Assembly: GCA_910587505.1 (NCBI GenBank)
Contig: CAJULD010000056.1
Span: forward strand, 1 to 16,937
Reading direction: 5' to 3'
DNA length: 16,937 bases
Source of the DNA: an uncultured Oscillospiraceae bacterium
GTDB taxonomy: Bacteria > Bacillota > Clostridia > Oscillospirales > Oscillospiraceae
A program made the translations under genes and the position numbers. The notes below the pieces were generated by a model. The model was not told where the DNA came from. It was given only the letters and a program-made list of their open reading frames with translations, and made no database searches. Shown here piece by piece: positions 1 to 5,500 of this stretch (positions are counted from its first letter, which is position 1; each line of letters opens with the position of its first letter).

Positions 1-625
1 CTTTCTTTTTGTGATAGCCCTCCCGGCGCATTTGCAGGTAATGCTCATACCGGGCAACTGCCTCCGGGTCGCCTGTTGCGGCCTCGTCATACATCCTCTG
101 GCGGCTCCGCTTTTGCGCCTCGCACATATAAGCGTGTTGTGCCTCCAACTGTGCCGCCGCCTCTGCATCGCCGGCCTCCGCCCTCGCTTCCAGTTCCAGC
201 CGCTGGGCTTTGCGCCTTGCTGTGTGTCTCCGGCTGTATTCCAGATTACGCTGTCTGATCTGCTCTGCGTATGCCGGGTCAGTAGCCATACGCCGCTCCT
301 GCTCTGTCTTTCTTTGCGCCCGTCTGTCAGCCTCCTTTGCCCTCAACGCCGCAAGCTGTTCCGCCGCCTCCGGGTCGGTCTTGGCCCTTGCCACCAGTTC
401 CGAACGGGTCTCTTTCTGTTTCCGGCTGGCGCGTTCCTGCCGCTTCCGCTCCTTCTCAAGCCGCTTTTCCGCCTCGATACGCTCCTTTTCCTCCATCTGC
501 CGGATATACTCCGGGTCGGCCTCCCGCAGGGCTTTCAGCTTTGACCGCTGCCGCTGTCCGGCCTCCCGCTTCTTCCGAAGATACTCCTCATACTGCGCCG
601 CCGCTTCCGGGTCAGTCTGGGCGGC
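1..625 (-). repeat. DPEA-type helical repeat tail of the recombinase
   Basis: Within the recombinase, residues about 590-798 contain roughly six degenerate units of 30-45 residues. Each begins with a motif like TDPEAAAQYE, READPEYIRQM, TDPEAAEQL, TDPAYAEQI, GDAEAAAQL or GDPEAVARY and continues with a highly charged Arg/Lys/Glu helix. In the plus-strand DNA the motif recurs as variants of tccgggtc. The region is strongly predicted by eye to be alpha-helical or coiled coil. The last unit reaches the window edge, so the number of units is a minimum. Its function is unknown; DNA binding or synapse control is a guess. Confidence 0.7.
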
Positions 626-2395
626 TTCCCGGAGGGCTTCGAGCCGTTCCCGCCGCCGCTGTTCGTACCGCCGCTTTTTGGCCTCCGCCTTTTCCTTCTG
701 CCGGGCTTCAATGGCGGCGATGCGCTCTTCCTCGCTGATCTCCGCCACAGGCGGGACATAATTCCCGATGAAGTTGAAGTAGATGTCGATCCTCTGCTGG
801 CGGTAGACGGTGCGGCCACCAGTCGGGGCGTGGACCTCGATTTTCTCGATGAACGCATAGAGCATGGCGTCTGTCAGTTCGGAACACTCCCGGTATTTGT
901 TCAAAAGACCGATGAAGCGGCTGGTGTCAGGCTTTTTCTGCTCGTTGGCGGCCACGGCGCTTTCCAGTTCCGTCCTGCGCTGTTCCAGTGCCGCCTGCTC
1001 ACTGTCATACTGGTTCATAAGCCGCTGGTACTGGCGGTCCGGCAGCTTGCCCAGCATATTGCTTTCATAAAGGCCCTTTATCAAAATATCCAGTTCGTCT
1101 ATGCGCCGTCCGATGTCGGCCAGTTCCTTGCGGTCATCATCGGAAGTCTGCGCTTGCTGGGCTTTCCATCGGCTCTGCATCTGCTCAATAAAATCGGCTT
1201 CATTTTCAAGGACATAGCCGCTTACCTTCTGGATAGCCGACAAAATCGCCGCCTCCAATGCCGATGCCTTTACGAAATGGGAGACGCATTTTCTGTTCCT
1301 TCGGTCGTTGCTGAACCCACCGCACTGGAAAGCGGAATCGGAGTCGTATACCTTCTCGCCCCTGATACTCTTTGCCTCCGGGCTGGTATACCTCATTTTT
1401 GAACCGCAGTCGGCGCAGAACACCAGCCCTGACAGGCGGTGTGTGCTTGTGCCGCCGGACAGACGCTTGGGCTTGCGTACCCGTAGCCGCTGGGCGGTGT
1501 CCCATGTTTCCTGGTCGATGATGGCCTCATGGGTATCGGGAAAAAACATCAGCTCGTCCGGCGTGGCTGGCCTGCGCTTCTTGGTCTTGAAGTTCTCGCA
1601 GACTGTCTTGCCGAGGATGGTATGCCCAAGATATTCCCGGCAGTCAAGTATGGAGCCGACTGTGTTGCCCGACCAGAAATAAGGGGCGGAGTACCTGTGT
1701 TCCAGCTTCCGCTCCGGGTGCTTCTCCGCCATATACGCGGTCGGTATCAGCACCTTGTCCTGCGTCAGGGTCTCGGCAATCTGCGTGGGACCAAGCCCAT
1801 CACAGGCAAGGCGGAATATCCGCCGCACGACCGCCGCCGCTTCTTCATCGACAACGAGAGTCTGCTTGTCGCCGTCCAGCCGGGTGTAGCCGTAGGGGAC
1901 AGACCCGCTGCACCGCTTTCCGGCCTGCATCCTGGAACGAAAGATAGCTTTGATTTTCTTACTTGTGTCTTTGGCGTAATATTCGTTCATGATGTTCAAA
2001 AACGGAGCAAAATCGTTGTCTGAGGGCTGTGCGCTGTCGATATTGTTGTTGACCGCAATAAAGCGAACACCCTTGTCCGGCAGGAGGATTTCCGTATAAA
2101 ATCCGACTTGCAGGTAATTTCTGCCAAATCTGCTCATGTCTTTCGTAATCAGACAGGACACATGACCGGCCTTGATTTCTTCCAACAGTTCGGTGAACCC
2201 CGGCCTGTTGAAGTTCGTCCCGGAGTACCCATCGTCCGTGAAGTGCCGGATATTGCGAAAGCCATGCTCACGGGCGTATGCCTCCAGGTACTGTTTTTGA
2301 TTGGTTATGGAGTTACTCTCGGTTTGAGATTCATCATCGCGTGACAGGCGTTCATATAAAGCGGTGATTTTCTCTGCTGGGCTTGTTCTTGCCAT
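1..2395 (-). CDS. Large serine recombinase, 3' end beyond window
   Basis: Site-specific DNA recombinase of the large serine family (TnpX/Tn4451-like), expected to cut and rejoin DNA during excision and integration of a mobile element. The ATG start has GGAAGG six bases upstream and the frame stays open for 798 codons to the window edge. Visible parts: resolvase domain, residues about 10-150, with the YxRxS motif at 14-18 (catalytic Ser18, Arg16) and MSRFGRN at 87-93; recombinase domain, about 165-300; zinc ribbon with Cys327, Cys330, Cys358 and Cys370; coiled coil, about 420-485; DUF4368-like segment, about 495-545. These modules, including DUF4368, are known in clostridial mobile-element recombinases. 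Beyond them lies an unusual Arg/Glu/Lys-rich tail of at least 250 residues with about six degenerate DPEA-type repeats. The gene lies 66 nt behind a truncated virD4 on the same strand, so it probably belongs to an element inserted into virD4. Confidence 0.93.
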   Translation of the reverse strand, partial: MARTSPAEKITALYERLSRDDESQTESNSITNQKQYLEAYAREHGFRNIRHFTDDGYSGTNFNRPGFTELLEEIKAGHVSCLITKDMSRFGRNYLQVGFYTEILLPDKGVRFIAVNNNIDSAQPSDNDFAPFLNIMNEYYAKDTSKKIKAIFRSRMQAGKRCSGSVPYGYTRLDGDKQTLVVDEEAAAVVRRIFRLACDGLGPTQIAETLTQDKVLIPTAYMAEKHPERKLEHRYSAPYFWSGNTVGSILDCREYLGHTILGKTVCENFKTKKRRPATPDELMFFPDTHEAIIDQETWDTAQRLRVRKPKRLSGGTSTHRLSGLVFCADCGSKMRYTSPEAKSIRGEKVYDSDSAFQCGGFSNDRRNRKCVSHFVKASALEAAILSAIQKVSGYVLENEADFIEQMQSRWKAQQAQTSDDDRKELADIGRRIDELDILIKGLYESNMLGKLPDRQYQRLMNQYDSEQAALEQRRTELESAVAANEQKKPDTSRFIGLLNKYRECSELTDAMLYAFIEKIEVHAPTGGRTVYRQQRIDIYFNFIGNYVPPVAEISEEERIAAIEARQKEKAEAKKRRYEQRRRERLEALREAAQTDPEAAAQYEEYLRKKREAGQRQRSKLKALREADPEYIRQMEEKERIEAEKRLEKERKRQERASRKQKETRSELVARAKTDPEAAEQLAALRAKEADRRAQRKTEQERRMATDPAYAEQIRQRNLEYSRRHTARRKAQRLELEARAEAGDAEAAAQLEAQHAYMCEAQKRSRQRMYDEAATGDPEAVARYEHYLQMRREGYHKKK

Positions 2396-2401
2396 TTCAA
2401 A

Positions 2402-2410
2402 CCTTCCTTT
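2402..2410 (-). promoter_or_regulatory. Ribosome binding site of the recombinase
   Basis: On the minus strand AAAGGAAGG is followed by six bases (TTTGAA) and then the ATG at 2395. This fixes the start of the recombinase. The 66-nt spacer holding it is purine-rich and contains no hairpin that I could find. Confidence 0.7.
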
Positions 2411-2454
2411 CTCTTTGGATTATGTAGTTTCGGGTGTTTCCTTTGTCTGTCCTT

Positions 2455-2470
2455 CTATATCTTAACCCTT
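2455..2470. other. Probable element/virD4 junction (attachment site)
   Basis: The conserved coding sequence for the VirD4 TDPKG motif (minus-strand codons GAC CCG AAG GGT) stops matching the family here and runs into TAA and a non-coding purine-rich spacer leading to the recombinase. The crossover should therefore lie at or next to the AAGGGT at 2465-2470. The exact core dinucleotide cannot be fixed without the other end of the element. GG at 2466-2467 is a candidate only. Confidence 0.55.
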
Positions 2471-2989
2471 CGGGTCCGTGACAATATACGAAGCGTTCAT
2501 CTGCATGAGGTTTGGCTTAATGTGAAATCGTGTCTTTCCAGAGCCAGAACCGCCAATAACCAGCACATTTTTATTGATATTGTACTTAGGAATTTTGTTG
2601 CGGCCCACCATGACGCGCTCCGTCTGCGTCAGGAGAATGTTCTGGTCAAACTTAGGGTTAATGAAAGGGGCTATATCTTGGGCATTGCCCCAACGCGCAC
2701 TACCGTACTCGACCCCGTGGCGGTATTTCTTGGCATTTTTGGCCTTGATGTAGACTGCCGCCCGGATACAGGCCGCTCCAATTAGCCCCACAAGAAGGTC
2801 CTGGGGGTGGAAGCTGGGGAGGGGGTTGCGGGATATGATCTCACCCAGGCCGGAGATCGCCCCCATGCCCTTGGCCACCATATCTGAGCCAGCGGCCAGC
2901 CGGTAGCCCTCGCCCACACGGTTGAAGAACCAGAACATGAGCGCATAGGGGAAGTTGAGAATCAGAAACTTTTTTAAGTCAAATTTCAC
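2462..2989 (-). pseudogene. virD4: VirD4/TraG-type coupling protein, truncated to 175 aa
   Basis: Type IV coupling proteins are membrane ATPases that bring the relaxase-DNA complex to the mating channel. This piece holds only the N-terminal part: hydrophobic segments at about residues 8-23 and 64-81, the HGVEYGSARWG motif at 91-101 typical of clostridial VirD4-like proteins, Walker A GGSGSGKT at 146-153, and YIVTDPKG at 168-175. A TAA follows directly, whereas family members continue for several hundred more residues, usually with Thr after DPKG. The start is a GTG that overlaps the pcfB stop as GTGA, implying translational coupling. The break falls in a highly conserved stretch, and the next gene downstream is a serine recombinase, so insertion of a mobile element is the best explanation. 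The remainder should lie beyond position 1. The truncated product would lack most of the ATPase domain and is unlikely to work. Confidence 0.88.
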
Positions 2990-3465
2990 AGTCCACGCTC
3001 CCCTCTGTCCCGGTCCTTGACGGTATCCTGCGCCATGCTTCTGGCAACCTCCTTGAAGTGGGCGAGCTGCCGCCGGACAGAGGGCTTCTCCGGGGCCTTG
3101 CGGCGTATGGTCTTGGCGGTGTACTCGGCAAAGGCGGCTTTCATGGCGTCATCATCCCGTGCCTTGAAAAAGACGTAGTATTCACCCTTCTCCGGGTTCT
3201 TTTTCAGAGCAAAATCCACGCCATATTTTTTCGCCACACTTTCAAATGACTTGATATTTTTAGCGGTAATATCAATGCTTTTCACACCCGTCCCCTGGCC
3301 CACAAGCTGCTTCACGCTCTGTTTGCCATGGTGGATTTTCGGGTTTTGGGACTGCGCCAGATACTTCCGTATCGCCCATTTGAGCAGATCGGCGGTCAGT
3401 CTGCCGCCGGTCTTGCCCACCTTGATTGCCAGCGCAACGGATTTATCCCGCACTTCGTCCTGCAT
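2986..3465 (-). CDS. pcfB: PcfB-like (DUF3801) conjugation protein
   Basis: A 159-residue soluble protein that resembles PcfB/DUF3801, a small accessory factor encoded next to the coupling protein in conjugative plasmids and clostridial ICEs. In enterococcal pCF10, PcfB is involved in handling the relaxosome with the VirD4-type protein PcfC. Supporting traits are the N-terminal segment with TGGRLTADLLKWAIRKYL (about residues 19-36), the GVKSIDITAKNIKSFE stretch (about 60-75), a charged basic C-terminus and position directly before virD4. The ATG is preceded by AAAGGAGG with nine bases of spacing. Its TGA overlaps the GTG start of virD4 by four bases. Recognition is by pattern and context, not by a search. 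Confidence 0.82.
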   Translation of the reverse strand: MQDEVRDKSVALAIKVGKTGGRLTADLLKWAIRKYLAQSQNPKIHHGKQSVKQLVGQGTGVKSIDITAKNIKSFESVAKKYGVDFALKKNPEKGEYYVFFKARDDDAMKAAFAEYTAKTIRRKAPEKPSVRRQLAHFKEVARSMAQDTVKDRDRGERGL

Positions 3466-3474
3466 GGTGATCTG

Positions 3475-3482
3475 CCTCCTTT
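3475..3482 (-). promoter_or_regulatory. Ribosome binding site of pcfB
   Basis: AAAGGAGG on the minus strand, nine bases before the ATG at 3465. It lies in the short gap after the stop of the preceding small gene, consistent with one transcript. Confidence 0.7.
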
Positions 3483-3504
3483 CTGCAAGCGGCGGCGGGT
3501 GGGA

Positions 3505-3939
3505 TTAGCGTTCCTCTCCGCCTCTGGGCCGTTCCTCCGGGACAGGCTGCTGACGGGCTTTCTTCATGGCGGCTTGTAACTGTTCCCGGACAGAGAGCTT
3601 TTTGGGCGGCTCCGGCTCCGCAAGGGGCAGACGCTCCTTTGCTTTCGTCTCCCGCAGCAAGTCGCAGATAGGAAAGCTGTACTCATGGGAATTTTCTTCC
3701 CAACAAACGCTTGCCGCCCACAGGGGATCATCGAATTGCAGCAGGGCCTCCACTTCGGCGGAATCAAACTGATGCACCGTTTTCAGGTAGCAATGCAGCT
3801 CCGCCAGAGCTTGGAGGCCGTACACTTCCACAATTTGCGGATTGTCCGTAGAGGAAAGGGCGATTGCGTGAGCCAGAAGGCTCTCGTCCAGTTTCGCCAG
3901 CAGCTTTTGTTTTCCTTCATACTCCGCAAACATTTCCAT
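3505..3939 (-). CDS. Small ICE-encoded protein, family not recognised
   Basis: Predicted soluble acidic protein of 144 residues if started at the ATG at 3939; three residues longer from the ATG at 3948. I prefer 3939 because the GGAAGGAG at 3949-3956 directly abuts the first ATG, leaving no spacing, but sits nine bases from the second. The N-terminal two thirds look globular and mostly helical. The C-terminus carries a Pro/Glu-rich linker (PLAEPEPPKKLS) followed by the segment SVREQLQAAMKKARQQP, a basic helix resembling the tails of several small clostridial conjugation-module proteins. No signal peptide, membrane segment or catalytic motif is visible. It sits between the PP-loop gene and pcfB, 39 bp before the latter, in the same orientation, so it is likely part of the transfer operon. 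Function unknown. Confidence 0.75.
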   Translation of the reverse strand: MEMFAEYEGKQKLLAKLDESLLAHAIALSSTDNPQIVEVYGLQALAELHCYLKTVHQFDSAEVEALLQFDDPLWAASVCWEENSHEYSFPICDLLRETKAKERLPLAEPEPPKKLSVREQLQAAMKKARQQPVPEERPRGGEER

Positions 3940-3948
3940 TTTGGTCAT

Positions 3949-3956
3949 CTCCTTCC
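3949..3956 (-). promoter_or_regulatory. Ribosome binding site deciding the start of the small gene
   Basis: GGAAGGAG on the minus strand. It touches the ATG at 3948 and is nine bases from the ATG at 3939, which favours the inner start. Confidence 0.55.
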
Positions 3957-4025
3957 TGATCGTATCTTGATATGGATAAAGCCGTGGTAACTAAGGCGGA
4001 ACCACCAGACGGCGGAGAAAGGGCA

Positions 4026-4796
4026 TCAGGCACAGCCCTCCTTTTCCTCGCGGGCAAAGCGTTCCTCCAGCTGCTCTACGCTCCAGTTCTGCTTGAACTG
4101 CCCCAATGGGCCTGTTGTAAACTGTGCCCGTGCCCGGTCGTCCATTACTCGCAGCCGCGCCCACAGCTCCGGGTGATAGGTTCGCAGTTTCCGCAGTTCT
4201 CCAATCCGTTGCAGGGGACAGCACCAGCAAGAGGCGCGGCGGTAAATGTCGTACAGCCCACCAAAATCAAAGCCCCGGTCATAGCAAATCTGCAACGCCT
4301 GGGCCTCTGTGATACCCCATTCTACCAGAGGATAGCAGTTCTGCGGATCGTCCTTGCAACGGTGAGCTTCGTCAGCGGCAATGCCGATATAATTCAAAGC
4401 ATTTTTCTCCCGTTTCAAGCGATTGACTTCCTTGGCGATGAGATGCTGCTTCAAATGTCCCGTACACCACCGCCGTCCAGGCGCCCCCAGCGGCCAGCCG
4501 TAACCTTTGGGAGAGCGTCCGGCCTCTCGTTTTACAGGCCGGTCAAACATCAGCCACTCAAAGCCTTGGGGATGCCTCAGAGTGGTGATATGGATGCCGC
4601 GTTCCCGATAGAGAAGATCGTCCAGTTTGGCGATATGGGCCTCCATCTCAGGAAATTCCATGGTGGTATCCGCATAGAGAACGCAGTCAATGGGCATTTC
4701 CTTTTCGATCATCAGCAACAGGAGCGCACTGGAATCCTTCCCGCCAGATACCGAAATTGCGTGATAAAAGTCCGTATTTTCGCTTGTTTTCGTCAA
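4026..4796 (-). CDS. PP-loop (PAPS reductase/DndC-like) protein
   Basis: A 256-residue protein of the PP-loop ATP pyrophosphatase superfamily, the group that includes PAPS reductase, DndC and tRNA-thiolation enzymes, which activate a substrate with ATP or bind a nucleotide during sulfur chemistry. The PP-loop SGGKDS is at residues 17-22, followed by the strand LYADTTMEFPE at 40-50. Cysteines that could hold an iron-sulfur cluster or metal are in RRWCT (Cys111), RCKDDPQNC (147 and 154), Cys171 and the CWCC motif at 190-193. The C-terminal ECG(I/L)H motif of assimilatory CysH is absent, so a sulfate-assimilation role is unlikely. Similar stand-alone proteins occur in phages and clostridial ICEs, often annotated as PAPS reductase family with unknown substrate. 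The start is TTG, supported by AAGGAGGA five bases upstream of it from the core. The gene follows a strong terminator and precedes the transfer genes. Confidence 0.85.
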   Translation of the reverse strand: MTKTSENTDFYHAISVSGGKDSSALLLLMIEKEMPIDCVLYADTTMEFPEMEAHIAKLDDLLYRERGIHITTLRHPQGFEWLMFDRPVKREAGRSPKGYGWPLGAPGRRWCTGHLKQHLIAKEVNRLKREKNALNYIGIAADEAHRCKDDPQNCYPLVEWGITEAQALQICYDRGFDFGGLYDIYRRASCWCCPLQRIGELRKLRTYHPELWARLRVMDDRARAQFTTGPLGQFKQNWSVEQLEERFAREEKEGCA

Positions 4797-4800
4797 TTAT

Positions 4801-4808
4801 TCCTCCTT
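4801..4808 (-). promoter_or_regulatory. Strong ribosome binding site fixing a TTG start
   Basis: AAGGAGGA on the minus strand, with the GGAGG core five bases before TTG at 4796. No in-frame ATG lies near enough to compete. The site begins only seven bases after the T-tract of the upstream terminator. Confidence 0.8.
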
Positions 4809-4814
4809 AAACGC

Positions 4815-4852
4815 AAAAAAGAAGCCCCGGAAGGAAAAAGTCCTTCCGGGGC
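4815..4852 (-). terminator. Rho-independent terminator after the surface-protein operon
   Basis: A perfect 12-bp stem (arms 4824-4835 and 4841-4852, GCCCCGGAAGGA and complement) with a five-base loop. On the minus strand it is followed by TTC and six T residues (4815-4820). The plus strand has no T-run after the hairpin, so it acts on leftward transcripts only. It sits 16 bases after the TGA of the SLH protein gene. Confidence 0.92.
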
Positions 4853-4868
4853 AAATATGTGTTATGAA

Positions 4869-5500
4869 TCAGCCGAGGGCGGTCCACTTCTCCGTGGAGC
4901 CGTCCATGCTGAAGCTGTGACCATTGGACGCTTCCACAATGTCCCAATAGTACCACGCGCCGGTGGGCACATCGGAGAAGGTCTTGTAGCCCTTGACCAC
5001 CGTGTCGGCGTTGACGCTGCGGCCCAGGATGCGGTTGACCATCACAATGGTTTCCGCGCGGGTGATATTCTGGTCAGGCCGGAAGGTGCCGTCCGTATAG
5101 CCGTAGACCAGTCCGGCCTCTGCCGCCAGATTGATGTACTTCCGCGCCCAGCTATGGGAAATGTCGGTGAAGCGGTCCAGAACGGTGTTATTGCCGCTGC
5201 TGTCACAGAACCGGGCAAGGATTGTTGCCAGCTCCGCACGGGTGATATTCCGCTGAGGACCGAATGTGCCGTCCTGGTAGCCGGTAATCACGCCCATGTT
5301 GCAGAGGGTGGAGACGGCGGTGCCGTACCATGCTCCGGCGGGAACATCCTTGAAGCGGTTGATGTTGGTGCCATAGGCGGCTTTCGCCTCCGGGGTCAGC
5401 AGCCGGTAGAGGATGGCGGCAACCTCGGCGCGGGTAATGTCCGCATTGGGCGCGGCCTGGGTGCTGGTCCGTCCGGCGATATAGGCGATGTGGTCTTTCC
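4869..5500 (-). repeat. Three SLH repeats (wall anchor)
   Basis: C-terminal end of the 2230-aa protein. The anchoring motif ITRAE occurs three times, in ADITRAEVAAIL, RNITRAELATIL and QNITRAETIVMV. The spacer motifs FKDVPAGAWY, ITGYQDGTFGPQ, FTDISHSWA and VYGYTDGTFRPDQ are typical SLH elements. The final SDVPTGAWYYWDIVEASNGH segment closes the third repeat. Confidence 0.92.

Noticed and set aside
1206..1505. Small open frames inside the recombinase region on both strands, such as 535-858 and 1206-1505.
   Set aside because: They overlap the recombinase frame, which has catalytic, zinc-ribbon and DUF4368-like features throughout; the small frames have none.
2419..2449. Candidate promoter for the recombinase: CATAAT at 2419-2424 with CAGACA at 2444-2449.
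   Set aside because: The spacer is 19 bases, the -35 match is weak, and the start point would leave almost no leader before the ribosome site. Not enough to call.
4026..4796. Assimilatory PAPS reductase (cysH) in sulfate metabolism.
   Set aside because: The C-terminal ECG(I/L)H motif needed by CysH is absent, a CWCC cluster is present instead, and no sulfate-assimilation genes are nearby.
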